Notes: generated from the letters alone by a model not told the origin. 64,000 nucleotides of DNA from Solea solea (GCF_958295425.1 NC_081148.1:9953466-10017465), one strand, 5' to 3'; numbered from the stretch's first letter, positions 46,760 through 60,090 are shown. Numbers and translations are program-made.

Positions 46760-48250
46760 ATTGCACCAACACACAGGAACAAGCACACATACACAAACGT
46801 GCACACAGGTTTAAGTGGACTGAATGCCTGTACACTGTAATACACACACACACACACAATAATTAACATACACACAGCCCACATCTTCATATAATATACT
46901 TATATATAATATACTGTTCACGCGCACACATACACAGTGTGTTGTGAGGGTGATTAGGATGAGAGGCATCTAACTTACAGTGTCTGTCAGTCACTCCACA
47001 GCATTACAGTGGTGGCGACCATGCTCCAGGGATTCACCGCCATCTACTGGTGTATAGTGGTACTGCAAGAAGAGACGAGGGAACACGTGTAAGAATACAG
47101 AAAAAAGAGAATGGAGTAGATATGTAGATAGAAAAAGAGGGCATTTCATTTCTGTTTACCAAAAACATTTTTTTTCATTTATTGTGAACTTGGGATTGCT
47201 TTTTGTGTGTGTGTATTAGTGCCTTCTTCTGTACCAGCTGGTCGAGCAGAGGGACACCAGGGCAGCTTGCATGTGTGTGCGTGTACATGTGCGTCCAGCT
47301 CAGCCTACCAGGAGGTTCTGGCTGTGTGCAGCTGGCTGGGTGAAATCTCTTAGTGGCCCCCAAGGGATAGCCACACTCCCATGGGTCTCCACTCAATCTG
47401 GCTGCCCTGTGGCCGCCCTGCCCTCTTCCAGCTCCGTAACTGCCATGGCCTGAACATTTCTGTCTCCCGATCAGCCCCTTGTTGCCTAATGTCCTGTGTC
47501 TCGTCTTTTCCCTCATCTTTCCCCCTAGCGTCTTCCACATCTGTAGTCTGACCTGGTCTTTGTGTCTCATTCCACAGAGTCAGCCACTGGGCTTGTACAG
47601 TTGCTCCGGCACAAAACCTTCAAAGCCAGCTGCAGCACCAGCCTCAATTCAATTTAATTCTGTGATTCTTCAAACCAGCCCCCCCCCCTTGTTCTAGTTC
47701 TTTATCATCATTTCAGTGGCAAAAATTCCCTCTGAACTCCTACAGGTAGCACACATCACCACTTTCATGTTGTTAGTGATGGGGTCTGTATTTAAGCACT
47801 CACGTACACACACACACACATACGCACGCACACCACTCCAGCCCCGATGCGGTAATGAGACTAATGCACTGTAAGTGGATTGGCTTTGAAGAGCCAGGAT
47901 TCGTCTTAAGATGTCTGAGCAGCCTGCAGTTTGAACTACTGGGGTCGGGGTGTTGTGCACACAAACCTTCTGGTCAACAAACACATGCACAATTAAATAG
48001 ATTGTACAATGTGAATTGTATTTGTTCCATTTCTCTACAACACACACAGACCAATAAGAATTAGAGCAACATGTCATGAATTCCTGCTTTCTCCCAGCGC
48101 TCATGGACAGACTCTGGGACAGATGTCTTCCTCAAGCGTCTTATCGTGCAATTCTCTTCTTTCCTAACCCCATGCCCTTACTACCTCACAGTCATCTCTT
48201 TTTCTCTAACTTTCCTAAGCCACCAGTCACCTACCTGATGTTTAGCTAAT

Positions 48251-48281
48251 CCTCCCTCCTCCTCCTCCTCCTCCTCCTCCT
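48251..48281. repeat. (CCT)n microsatellite
   Basis: About ten CCT units, with one CCCT irregularity at the left. Confidence 0.95.
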
Positions 48282-50467
48282 ATCTTATCCATTTCTGCTT
48301 TTATCAGCCACCAATGTGCACATACACACTTGAAACAGTGTCTGGAGATGTCTTAACCTTTTATCAGCCCACGCAGTCTGCTGTTTTTTTAATTCACTGC
48401 TAAACTGTGCAGCAGACATTTACATTTCACGGAAGCGTGACCCCCCCCCCATTTAACCCGTATGGCAGGCCTGCAAATACAGACGACTTGTATTGGATTA
48501 ACTGTTAATTACATCACACACCGATAATGAAGTTTCAGTCCTGTGACGTCTTTAAATCCCATAAGTCCAAAAATGCACATAAAATTTACACCCTCCCAAA
48601 TATCGCCACTCAAAAATTCAGCGAAACACACAAGGCCTACATCCAGCTCATGTCACACAACATTAAAGTCTGCTGATCACACTGAAATTAGGATATTTCG
48701 TTCACTATTAGCATTAAATAATGATAATCAATAAAATAGTTTATTTAAAATAAATGTCTTTTCAGTTTTGGCCAGTATTGTGTTAAATATATATTATCAT
48801 ACGTGAATAATGAAATACTTTTGTATATTTTCATTCAGATATTTCTCCCCAGAACAAAGGATTTGTTTCAATGAGTTTTGGAAGAAATTGTGTAGCTCTG
48901 TTTCTGTCCCACACTTTGGGAAGCGATGCTCTTATTAAAACAGTGTCTTATGTTTTTTTGTGTTTATTCATCTCAATATACGGGCAAATATCCAGTCAGC
49001 TTCACCTGTTTATTATCGTCGTTATTTAGAGCCAAACTCTGCTGTGTTACTGCTCTGAACACTGAATGTGTGTGTGTGTGTGTGTGTGTTGTTAAGCGGC
49101 CAGTCGATAAAGCTGTGTCCCTGCTGCAGAGCTGCTGTGTATGTCCTGGAACGTGGAAGAACCTCCCCTCCACCCTCTTCATCCTCCGCCTCCCCCCGTA
49201 CCTCGATACACCACCACCGCCGTCGCCGCTCCCGCTCCCAGAGTGCCAGTCACACAGCCCCGTCTCTGCGCCATCTGCATATCAGCTCAAGCCTCGGCCA
49301 AAGCATTAAATTAAATCCCTGTTTGGGTTGATTAACAAATGGCTGGTGAGCTCACATAGTTATGGAGTTATTTATTTAATTGTCATGAAGTTTTTGGGGT
49401 TTTAGTTTTTTTTTCCCTTTCCCACAGCAAAGAGGAAGAACAGAGGTGTGCAGGTGTCCTGGAGGAGTAAGTGTGTTAGACTCAGAGATGCAGAGACGCT
49501 GCAAAGCGTGTTTTTTTCTAAACGTGTGTGACTCCTCTCTGTTTTGCTGGCTAACCGCTTGTACCTGTCCCTCATTTTCTCCAATTCTCTCCCCCTCTTC
49601 CTCTCCATCCCAAAATGAATGGTTAATCGCTTTTGCTAATTGAGTGACAGTTAGTCGGTGCGTTGTTGTAATTGTCCAATCAGAAAGCTTGGAACAGACA
49701 CAGTCACAGCTGATTCATCTCTGCCTCTTACTGCTAAACCCACAAGCTGCAACTGGAGGACGTGCCAACGAGATTTATGTCTCCTAGAAATTCCAAACTA
49801 ACTTTCGAGAACGCTAATCTCGTTAAGTTTTTCGTCGTCTTTTAGTTTGCGGCTCGTGCGACAACACAAAAGGTTCGGCATCATACCGGCGGATGTCGTT
49901 GTTCAACAACAACCCTTTTGAAAGAGTTCTTTAAGTTTCTTTTTTCAAAAGAATGTATAGATCAGTTTACAACATCCAATTCAATGCAGGAGAATGCTTT
50001 AGAAGTGTTGAATTTGCTTGATAAAACGTGTCCCAGGGTGTAACTACACTTCAGAAAAGTCGAACATCCTCTGTTCCTCACATCTTTCAAGTCACCCACG
50101 TTCTCCTGTAGTGATGATATTGTATTATTCTAACAAGAATCAGGAGACTCGTGTTGTCTTAAGCACGTTTGCAGTGTCGTATTTACTAATTGGCCTGAAG
50201 GGAAAAGTAAAGTTGTGCAGAAAACTAAATGAAAATGAAGTGAGGAGTCCGAGAGAGATGGTGTGGGAAGGAGACCGGCTGTTCTGTTTTCTCCAGCAGT
50301 CCAAACTAGAGACATGTGGCTCTCCAGACAAGCTGTCCAGAGTGGGAGAGCTCGCTGGACTCATTACAGGCAGGGCCAAGACGGGATAGCTTGACAGAAC
50401 ACCATTGGATCATTCGGAGAATTGGAACGGTCGAACCGAACCAGTGTTAGTTTTGTGTCAGGATAAA

Positions 50468-50473
<6 letters not shown>

Positions 50474-50501
<28 letters not shown>

Positions 50502-50520
50502 GGGGTGTGTGTGTGTGGGT
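50474..50520. repeat. (GT)n microsatellite, interrupted
   Basis: GT array 50474-50500, a GGGGG interruption, then a further GT run. Confidence 0.9.
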
Positions 50521-51738
50521 GCGGGTGCATGCCTGTATCTGTTTGGAACAGCGTGTGTAGACAACTGTCCATCTCTTCCCTCCGTCTGTGCCACCCCTGG
50601 CTGTCTCCCCCTCCCTCCAGCGCACATGTACAAATAAACACACACACACACACACACATGCTGCCTAGGCTGGTCCAGAAGGATTGCTTAAATGTTTGCA
50701 GTAGTACTGGACAGCTGAGCGATGAAGTGGCCAGCCACAGCCTTCCATTGGAAACTGACTCAGAGAAATGACTGGACTTGGACCAGCGAACCAGTCATCA
50801 CTGCCAGTTTATAACAGTTTTATTAGTTTAACTTTCTCTTCATCCTCATCCATTTTGTCAGTCAGTGCATTTCTCTCCTGTCCAGTTTGAAGGTTCTCTC
50901 TCTCCTTTTTTTTTTTTTTCTGAGATAATCAATTTCTTCCACTTGTAAATTCAGTTCAGGTGGAACAGATAAACCTGTCATGTATTCATTTGTCAAACCT
51001 TCGCTCATGCAAATGTCTTTCTGTCTGTCTGATGCAAACCTGCAGGTCACCAAGTATTTGTACGTGAGGACTTTTACACAGGAAACAGTGGGGAAAGCAC
51101 GGCTGTAACGACAGTCATTACTGGCTGTCGAGACAAACCAGGAACACCTATAACTCATTCATTTAAACATGAAAAAGCCCCTGAATCATAATTTTACTGA
51201 TAGCATGACTTCAACAATTGACTATCACATTGGTCAGTATTTAGTGGAAATCCGTTTTATCTTGTTTTATTGTGGCTCTCTGACAGAAACAATTACAGTT
51301 TGCAGTTTGGTTCATCACTGACATGTATTGTGCTTTGGTTCTATCAAAGTTGCTGTGATTTTCTGCATCCTTAATTTGGTTTGCTTCTTCATAAATGTAT
51401 AAAACCTTCTTTTTTTTCCCCCTCTTCCACGTGACTCTCTCCATCCCACCTCCCTCTCCTTCCCTCCCGTTCAGCCCCTCTCGCCGCGCTCTGTTTTTCA
51501 GTCGCAAGTGTTCCAAAGAATATGCTTTGTTTCTCAAAGAACAGGAGCAGGAATGTGGAGAGTGGGCGGATTTGTGAAAAAGAGGAAGAAAATAGACTGA
51601 GAGAGGAGAGGTGTGATTCTGTAATCCCGATGATGCACCAGCACGCAACAGCATTTCCTGATCTGTCTATCATTGTCTGTGTGTCTGTCTGTCCCTGTGC
51701 GGTGGTCCAAGTCAGCTGGCAGCCCCCACCCCACCCCA

Positions 51739-51739
<1 letters not shown>

Positions 51740-51778
<39 letters not shown>
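51740..51778. repeat. (CA)n microsatellite
   Basis: Perfect 39-base CA array. Confidence 0.95.
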
Positions 51779-51781
<3 letters not shown>

Positions 51782-52618
51782 CTCAGCTCCAGAGGTACCG
51801 GCAGGGCCCGCAGTTCAGCGGAGCAGGTGTTTTTTCCGCAATGTGTTAACGAGCACGGCCTGCTGTCATTTCCGCTTTAAATGGATGTCACAAATAGAAC
51901 ACACACTCGCGCTGCGCGTTCTCCTCTCCCTGCAAATTAGCGTAAAACAGGTGATCGGGGCCATTACAGATCTTCCTTTGCGTGTTCACTAAAAAAGCGG
52001 CTGTGGTGTATTATTGCACTTGTTTGAAATGAGAAAGTGCTTCCTGCTTCCCAAAGTGTCGACACCGTCAGTCTCTTTCCTCACAGTTGTGCGTTACCTC
52101 AGCTCGTGCATGTGCGCGCGCACACGCCGCTCCAAACCCGCTTCTTGTTCCCATTGTGCTACTCAAACCCATGCGTGTATCCATGCTGTTCTAGTAAGTG
52201 TTATCCACCTCTGTGGTGTGCAAATGTTTGACACTCGTGTAATCCTGCGATGGGTCATCTGATAAAGCTGTGGTGCCACCTTAGTGCCAGTCTGTGCCAG
52301 CCAGTTGGGTATTACTCTGCCACCAGCTGCTCAGCAGATGTTGTTATTTGTTGCTGCGATGTAAGAAGGGATATTCTCGATGTGTAATGTGACCTCTCGT
52401 GTCATTCCTTCTTATCCCTCTTTTCTGTTCAGTGGGCTTGTGTGTGTGTGTGTGTGTAGGTTTGCATTTGATACTTGGGTCATCACCTCTGGGCCTGCCC
52501 ATGTATCAGCCAGATGATGTTTCTGGCATGGACAGTTTGACTGTTGGTGCCGGTAAACATGTTTTGGGTTTTTTTCCACGATAATCCGATCTGAATCTGG
52601 CAAGAGCTGTGGGAGATT

Positions 52619-52643
52619 GTGTGTGTGTGTGTGTGTGTGTGTG
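52619..52643. repeat. (GT)n microsatellite
   Basis: Perfect 25-base GT array, 54 bases upstream of a SINE. Confidence 0.9.
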
Positions 52644-52696
52644 AAATACAAGTGTTGTGGGGAACTAAATCTATTTACAGTTATATTATAGGTGCA

Positions 52697-52966
52697 GGCC
52701 ACATGGCTGGTGTAGTGGTTAGCACTTTTGCCTTTGCAGCAAGAAGACCCGGTCTGAACAAGGAGTTTGCATGTTCTCCCCATGTGTGCATGGGTTTTCT
52801 GCGGGTTCTCTGGGTTCTCCGGTTTCCTCCCCAGTCCAAAAACATGCAGATTTGTGGATCAGTTCAATTGGAAACACACAAATTGACCGTATGTGTGCGA
52901 GTGGATGGTTGTTTGTCTGCTCTGTGATGGGTGAACCCTGCTTTTCGCCCTATGTCAGTTGAGTAG
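52697..52966 (+). repeat. tRNA-derived SINE, forward orientation
   Basis: GGCCACATGGCTGGTGTAGT opens the tRNA-like head (A-box region TGGTGTAGTGGTTAGC). The B-box region is damaged (ACCCGGTCTGAACAAGG). The body has GTTTGCATGTTCTCCC, GGGTTTTCTGCGGG, CCAAAAACATGCAG and the tail TTTTCGCCCTATGTCAGTTG. It shares its head and body with the reverse copy at 24926-25220. Confidence 0.75.
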
Positions 52967-53324
52967 GGGACTTCCCTACTGAGGGCTGAAAAAAGTGATA
53001 CTGTGACATAAAACATGATGTTTTTAGATGAAGCGCAGGTTAACAGCAGTGTGAGTAACACACTCACAATGGACACATCTGTACCGTCAGATTCTTTAAA
53101 AAGACAATCATCTGGTCTGTGTATAAGCGCACAGTGCAGCTGAAGTGAGATGTGATCAGATGTGGTCACAGGTGACGCCTCCTGGACACATCTTCATTCC
53201 AGGTGTTGGATTTAAGGCTGTCCACATGTGAGCGGATCACATGGGACAGATGTTCATACCAGATGTGACTGGTCATTAACCAAGTGCACTGCTGCTTTGA
53301 TCACCGAGCCTTTAATTGAAATAT

Positions 53325-53332
53325 CCTCTCGT

Positions 53333-53367
<35 letters not shown>

Positions 53368-53368
53368 T
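53325..53368 (+). repeat. akt3: (CT)n array forming the polypyrimidine tract of akt3 intron 1
   Basis: A CT-rich run of 44 bases, including a perfect (CT)n stretch, ends about 20 bases before the acceptor CTCTCCAG (53382-53389). The microsatellite therefore appears to extend the pyrimidine tract used for splicing of coding exon 2. Confidence 0.75.
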
Positions 53369-53389
53369 TGTATCGCTCTTTCTCTCCAG

Positions 53390-53515
53390 GTGAATACATA
53401 AAGAACTGGAGACCGCGGTACTTCCTGCTAAAGACAGACGGCTCTTTCATCGGCTACAAAGAGAAACCTCAGGATGCAGATCTGCCCTACCCCCTAAATA
53501 ACTTTTCTGTAGCAA
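53390..53515 (+). CDS. akt3: Akt3 coding exon 2: PH-domain core (residues 16-58)
   Basis: It begins with GT to finish the Gly16 codon and then reads [17 protein letters not shown] through NNFSVA, ending with the first base of Lys58; donor GTAAGT. E17, equivalent to the AKT1 E17K hotspot, and the basic residues R23 and R25 of the phosphoinositide pocket are present, as is N52. The LPYPL segment distinguishes AKT3 from AKT1 (QREAPL). Against the human exon I see only V45A. Phase joins exons 1 and 3 without a break. Confidence 0.97.
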
Positions 53516-54624
53516 GTAAGTTTCATATAACGTCTTTGGTGCATTTAGTTTTCAGTGCATGTCTTCTAAACCGTTACCGTACCATGACTTTAAGATACTT
53601 TTAACTGGACTTCACACTCATTGTGACGCTTTGATTTTTAAAATATGGTGTTCCTACGGTAACTTTTCATTCTGCGTTTGATTAAGCCCAGTAGGGAGTG
53701 TTTCAGTTTAAAGCAGAAGTGGTAGGGAGTCAATGTGTTGCCTTTGGAAATTGAACCTTTGTCTTTCACTTGAAGGACACGCACAACACGTCTGTCATGT
53801 AAACCGCCACGAGATGTTGCTCAAACTTTCCCCGTGATTTCATCACACAGAGCTTCGCCAAAATGGCACAAGAGCAGTTGCGTCAGTTTTAACTGACGGC
53901 TTGTGAAAACATCAGTCTTTACATCACAGCGTTGATATGCCTTACAGGATTCACAGAGGGCTCTAATGAACCGTTTATCAGTATATCATCTGTCTGCACC
54001 TGGTTAACAAGCACCACAGTGTCGTTGACATGTGCAATTAACCAGCTAATTAGTTAACAAGATGAATTTTATTGTTTCTCATTACCACCAGCTCCTTATT
54101 GTTTATACAATAAATGCAGAGTGCCGGAAAAACACTGCGCTTGCTCTCCAGGTGTTTTAGCGTTTTCTTTGGTGTTCCAAATTTACAGTGCTTACAGAGT
54201 GGTTTTCAGTTTCACACTGCTCGAAACCATTTAAGGGATTAAGGGAACATGTGAATCACACATCCAAATATTTACTAATATAAACTGTACAAGTCTTTGA
54301 CAGCAAAATAGTGTAACATCCACCAACCAAACCAAACCTGTTGAGGGCTGGATTGTAAGAATGCAATGATTAAGCCTTCCCTTAATTAGCTGTTTGAACA
54401 GTGTATAATACACACCATAGTATCATATTGCAACTGTTTCCTGATAAATAAATGGATCAATGTTGATGCAGTTTCACTGCTTAATGGACATAATCTGACT
54501 TTTACAAGACCTAATGCAAATGTATTAGCTTCCATATGGCACAATAATAATTCTCAGGAAATTAATCATAATGAAACTGAATTGGGTTGCTCTTTAGTTG
54601 TCTCATGTTGCTATTGTATTTATT

Positions 54625-54725
54625 TTTTAATTTAACCTTTATTTAACCAGGTAAAAAAAAACACTGAGATTGAGATCTCATTTACAAGGAGGACCTGGCC
54701 AAGAGGTCAGTAGCACAACAAACAG
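54625..54725. repeat. Dispersed repeat common in fish
   Basis: TTTAACCTTTATTTAACCAGG, GAGATTGAGATCTCATTTAC and GAGGACCTGGCCAAGAGG. A second copy lies at 38300-38390. The element may extend right to about 54990. Confidence 0.6.
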
Positions 54726-55792
54726 CGGTTTAAAGTGGAAACATGTCAACGTTTAAAGAGCAGGAGTTGTGAACACGCTGATCAATGGATTCCCGTTGTC
54801 TGTCATTTAATATGGAGCGAAAAGTGAATGAAATTAAATTAGTTTGGTCATTTCGAGTTCAAATTTGGAGAGAATACCAAGCAGCGGGGGCAGCAAAAGT
54901 TTCCTCAGTCAGTCTGAACATGTGGAACGTCAAATTAAAGATGTCAATGGAGCGTAAGGCGTAGCGGCTTGTAGTTCTCTGCAGAAAGATACATAAATAC
55001 ACTAAGAAAAGCCTTCTAAATCAAAGTCAACCAGTGCATTTATCTGTGTACACTCAACGTGGCCAGCCAGATCTAAGATATAGTTCACAGTGGTATGTGA
55101 CGCGACTAGAACCACAAAACCCAAGGTGCAGTGGTAGACAGAACATTTGGCTGAAGCACTCATATACAGCACGCAAATGGACGCTAGGAAGAGTACAATG
55201 AGGTTTGGTGACAGATGGAACAACAGGAGCGAGGGAGAGTACACACGGGAAGAGGTGTAACGTAAGGGCGAAAAGGGAAAAGAAAACGATGACAAATGTT
55301 AGAATGCAAGCCGAAAACCTCCGAGAAAATGATAAAGAATGGAACCGCGAAGGATGGAGGAGGAGACTGAAAGATAGGAGTCCGGAAGGGAGGACAAGTA
55401 CTGGGAATGAGCGATGGGAATCGATCAGAGAGGGATTAGGGGGAGAAAATTGCAGTTGTGGGGAGGAGAGAGGAAGAAGAAAGAGAAGTCAGAGGACAGG
55501 GATGGAAGGACGAGTAGGTGGAGAGCAATGGAAGAGAGTTGGAGACGGCAATGGAGGTGTGCAGGAAGTGGATGGGAGGATAAGCGAGGAGAGGACGATC
55601 GTCAGCGCTGAACAGACAGGGAGGAGGAGATGAAGATAGGATTGAGAACGAGGAAAGGGAGGAGAGGAAAAGAGTTTGTGAGGAGGACAAGCCAGGCCAT
55701 ACATCCGGCCCCGGCTGCTTGGCACAGCACTGGCACTGCCACATCTGTTGCCCAAAGCTGGGAGGCCAGGTGGTGGTGTGTGTGTTTGTTTA

Positions 55793-55794
<2 letters not shown>

Positions 55795-55832
<38 letters not shown>

Positions 55833-55989
55833 CGTGTGTGTGTGTGTGTGTGTGAACAACAGAAGTGGTCAGATGGAACAGAGATGGTACAGGCCTGTTC
55901 CCTGCAGAGGGACTCATACATACAAGCTTGTCGTGTGTGCCCACATGCACACACACACACACACACACACAGATGTACACACACACACT
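55795..55989. repeat. (GT)n and (CA)n arrays facing each other
   Basis: GT array 55795-55854 with a GCGCGCGTGCG insert, then 93 bases later CA arrays at 55948-55971 and about 55977-55989. The complementary arrays make a potential large hairpin. Confidence 0.9.
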
Positions 55990-56088
55990 GATGCATACAC
56001 CAACTAAACTGCTACACAGATTTCTCAATTCCCTGCTGTGGCAAACAACCCAATTTCAGCTAACGTTCAAACTTCAATATCACTTTTA

Positions 56089-56100
56089 TGTGTGTGTGTA

Positions 56101-56147
<47 letters not shown>
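56089..56147. repeat. (GT)n microsatellite
   Basis: 59-base GT array with two short interruptions at the left end. Confidence 0.95.
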
Positions 56148-56149
<2 letters not shown>

Positions 56150-57085
56150 ATTGTGGGTGTGAGTATTCTTTTGGCATCAACCGGAGCCTGACCTTGTTTT
56201 CTGGCAACACAGCAGGCCTCGCTCAGTCACGAATCAGGTAGTGACTTCTTAGTGCGTGTGTGTGTGTGTGACTGTGCATTTCTGTGTGTACAACATGGGT
56301 GGCGTTGTCATTAACCTTCCTGTCTATCCTTAGGCCGAGCCATGACACGCTGTGCTGTACCACACTTACACAGAAAGTAATTGGGGGAAGGGATAACCAG
56401 AGGAAGGGAGGCAAGGGAGAGGAGAGGAAACAAGAGGAGGAGTGATGAGGGCAAGAGAGAGTGACAGGCGACCAAACCTATTGGGTGATGTGACAACAAA
56501 AAGGGGGGTTGATGATGCTGTTTGACATCAGCTCTTGTCTCCAGTTACCACAAAGACTTACAGACCAACTTCTTTTCAAATGGTCTAAACTTATTCTAAT
56601 GTTAGCAATGAGTATATACCACTGTAAAAACTCAAGTGTCCCAGTAGTGACAGTGAGCCAGGAAGCACAATATCAGGACCCTGAAATGAATCTGTATAAA
56701 ATTGTAAAATTGTATTTATTCCTGTGATTTGGCAGTTGAGACATGTTTAAATGTCTGAAGTGTGAGGAGAATGAGTCTAATTGATTTTAATTTATAATAC
56801 ATTTCACATGGGGCTTCAGCTGTCCTGGTTATTAGTACAAAAGTCCCTGAGCTTTCCTTCATATTTGTTTTATTGTCTGACAGATACTGTCCCTCCACTG
56901 CAGAGCAGCACGATAACACAGTACTGGGATAATTAGACTGTTTAATGCCCTAGACTTGAACAATTCTGAACTTAGACACAAGACAAGACATTTTAAATTG
57001 CTCAGAACCTTTTCTCCAGTGTTAACTTGTGCATGAAAATAAGTTACATTATTAAAAAGGTAATTGGAAAAAATTAAAATACATT

Positions 57086-57295
57086 AGGGCTGAAACAATT
57101 GCTCGATTTAATCGATTACTAAATTAATCCTCAACAAGTGTTTTTTTTTAAAGTTAAATTATATAATAAATCATTAAAACGGAAGACATTTGAGAACGTC
57201 ATCGTTTTGATGATTGTTGACATTTTAAGGACCAAACAATTACTCAGTTAATGGAGAAAATAATCAACAGAATAATCAAGTTGCAACCCTACAAG
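57086..57295. repeat. Palindromic non-autonomous DNA element
   Basis: The left end TTAGGGCTGAAACAATTGCTC..AATCGATTA and the right end TTAATGGAGAAAATAATC..AATCAAGTTGCAACCCTA are inverted counterparts (AGGGCTGCAAC..GATTA) known from short hAT-like fish repeats. The interior retains GACATTTTAAGGACCAAACA. Confidence 0.6.
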
Positions 57296-57403
57296 AAATA
57301 CATATTAAAAAAGAAAAGAATATTTAAAAAAGAAAAAACACTCCTCTTTTGACTCTTGGTTTCCCATTTTATTTAAATGTATATTTTGTTCCAGTTGTCG
57401 TGA

Positions 57404-57577
<174 letters not shown>

Positions 57578-58501
57578 TGAAAGCTCTATGGCTGAAATGT
57601 GGCTTGAGTCATATCTAGATGTTATTAATATTCCACAGCAAAAGCTTCCTTTGAAGCTGGGAGTGAGGCCTAAAGTTCTTACAAATCGACCCCGGGAAAA
57701 ACTGTCATTTCTCTCACAACAGCAGTTTGGATCAAAATTGACATTTAATTTTACACAAATTATGTGTGAGGCTTTTTTTATAATCCAGAAAGAAAACCAA
57801 ACCACAAAGTGTTTGCATACCCAGTTTTTTTGGGGGGGGGGGGGAATAAACAACTTGGAATAAACAATCTCTACTTAAAGCCTTGAGATGATCTTGACAT
57901 CAGACTAAATATGGAAAATAAAATCCACTATACTTAAGTTTCATGAAGGGCAGAGGTATCTATGAGGAGGTTTGCACAGTTTGAGAGTTTTCGCGCGTGT
58001 GTGTGTCTCAGAGGTAAAGAGAGAGGGTGAGAGAGACAGAGTGGAAAGGAGACCTTTCAAGTAGTGTCGGCATAAATTCTCCAGCTGCTCAGTTCCTTTC
58101 TGAGAAGCTGAGGTGTTTATCTCCAGAAAATGAACAGCTTTGCCCAGAAGACCACAGATGCTTCTGTGCATCCTTTGAGTTTGTGTGTGTGTGTGTGTGT
58201 TTTTTTATCTGTGTGTGTTGCAGCTGTCTGACCAAGTTTGTTGATGTTGTGTGTTGCTTTCTTGTAGTTTCGCCTCAAGGTAGTGAGGCAAACGTGTCAA
58301 ATCTAGCCTACTGTAAAACTAAAATACTGATATTAATCATATAAGTGGTTGTCTACGAGCTCCAGATGTGTGTATGTTTTCTTGTCTTGTGTGAACAAGA
58401 TTTGCTCATCTTTGAAGTTTAAGTCAGTTGGGGACAAAAAGTGTTTGCATGTCTTTGTGTTTGTGTGTGTGTGTTTGTGCACGCACAACTGTCTGTGCTC
58501 C

Positions 58502-58532
<31 letters not shown>

Positions 58533-59538
58533 GTATATGTTGTACTGTACCAGTGTTGGCAGGGCTCCAACGACCACAGCCCCAACTGTGAACAGTGAGG
58601 GTGGCACACATTGGCAACGTGCCTGATCGTACGCAGGCCCATTATCTCTCATTAGCAAAAAAAACTCATTATACCAAAAAACACTCTAACTGAGAGAGAG
58701 CGCATTTATCTGCTGCCTGACCTTGAGAGAGTTCCTATTGCTTTTTATGTAGCTCCACACGCACATGGGTGCCACAAACTGAGCTCTATTGTCGTTGATG
58801 GAGTGTAACTTGAGTTTGCCCTTGTTTTGGAGTGTGTAGGGTATGTTCAGAAGTCTTAGCTGTAGAAAGGCGTTCAGATCTTACAAGCACACTGCTGTTT
58901 AGGTTTCGGATGCATGTTTCCTCCGGCTCCTTCAAGGAAACATATGGACACCTAAGTCAAAACAAAACAAACAACACAGAGGTGATGGTTTTGCGAGTCA
59001 AACAGGTTTCATTATTCTGATCTTTTCACAGCTTACATTGGGTAAATGTATTTGAAAGTGTGCACATTTCTAAATCCAGCGCATCTTCTCTGTGGTTCAT
59101 AGGATCTCTGAATATTTGAATATCATGTGAGGTTCATTTAAGTTTGGGTTGGGGAACGTTTTCGAACAAACGTGTGTCACTGCATGTGGCGCAGGATTAA
59201 CTCTGTTTGAGCAACGATACAAAGAATTCTTTCTGAATCCAGTTCAGACTTGAGGAAACAACTTTTTCTGCATTTTATTGTCATAATTAAAATCATAGGT
59301 TGTGTCAGGTTCTTCTCTTCTCTTCTGTTTATTAGAGCAGAGTAGAACTTGGTCGTGCAAACAGACCATTATTATTCATCATTGTTAATACAGTGTCTAC
59401 ACATCCTTTACACACACACACACTTCCTCCCAACAGATGTTGACCAACATCACTAATGGAAAGTCAATGGGGAGGAACAATGTTAGCAAACAACAGAGCA
59501 TTGTTCTCCTCTAATGCATGAGTCTGCACATACATTCA

Positions 59539-59667
<129 letters not shown>

Positions 59668-59809
59668 ATACTCAGACTGGTAGGCATTAGTTCTGCTCCA
59701 TGATCATTGCTCATTTGGTTGATTCTCTAGTCAACCATGTTTCCTCTCTGTTGAACAAATAGGTGTTTACGTTAATTGAATTCACATTAGCGCATTTAGA
59801 AACCTGGTT

Positions 59810-60090
59810 AAATACGACCCCGTTCAGACCAGGTACTAACATTCGTCCTGGGTGACCCGATCATAAGTGGCCAGCGTTTAATATGACTGTTCACTCTTGG
59901 CATTTACATGCGTCCTGGATGCGTCTCCTCTGACCACTTTCGATCGGCGCTCACTTCCCCACCTGATGTGCAAATGCACACGCTCATCTTGCGTGTATGC
60001 AAGGACAGAAATGTGGTTTTAACCGTGACTGCTGACGATGTGAAAAAAATGTGTGGGGAGGAGCTGACGGAATCAAAAAAGAGATTGTGG
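59810..60090. repeat. Dispersed DNA-transposon-like repeat
   Basis: GTTCAGACCAGGTACTAACA, GGGTGACCCGATCATAAGTGG, TTTACATGCGTCCTGGATGC and GTCTCCTCTGACCACTT match the start of a fish repeat I remember (CCTGGTATTAACATCCGTC..GATCCGATCACAAGTGG..CATGCGTC). There is no coding remnant. Confidence 0.5.

Larger units (their letters stand above)
33517..53389 (+). other. akt3: akt3 intron 1 (19.9 kb)
   Basis: Bounded by GTAAGT and CTCTCCAG. It is filled with simple repeats and transposon debris itemised separately. Smaller arrays include (TTCC)n 35855-35879, (CAGA)n 44079-44103, (CCT)n 48251-48281 and (GT)n 33832-33864. No coding exon of another gene was recognised on either strand. Long first introns are usual for AKT3. 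Candidate regulatory blocks lie near 44820-45100 and 51780-52000. Confidence 0.8.

Noticed and set aside
47175..47570. 131-codon minus-strand frame in akt3 intron 1
   Set aside because: No recognisable domain and it ends in His/Thr repeat sequence. Probably chance, although the 47.27-47.57 kb DNA is unique and GC-rich.
50018..50389. 123-codon plus-strand frame in akt3 intron 1
   Set aside because: No domain, and no acceptor/donor pair that keeps akt3 phase; codon 16 is completed by the exon at 53390.
51522..51992. 156-codon plus-strand frame
   Set aside because: Its centre is encoded by the (CA)n array at 51740-51778; the flanking parts have no domain.
55205..55633. 142-codon Arg/Glu/Gly-rich plus-strand frame
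   Set aside because: Low-complexity product of a purine-rich tract; no splice-site framing and no known family.
55489..56028. 179-codon minus-strand frame, one of the longest in the window
   Set aside because: About half is encoded by GT/CA arrays and the rest is antisense of the purine tract, Ser/Pro/Leu-rich without a domain.
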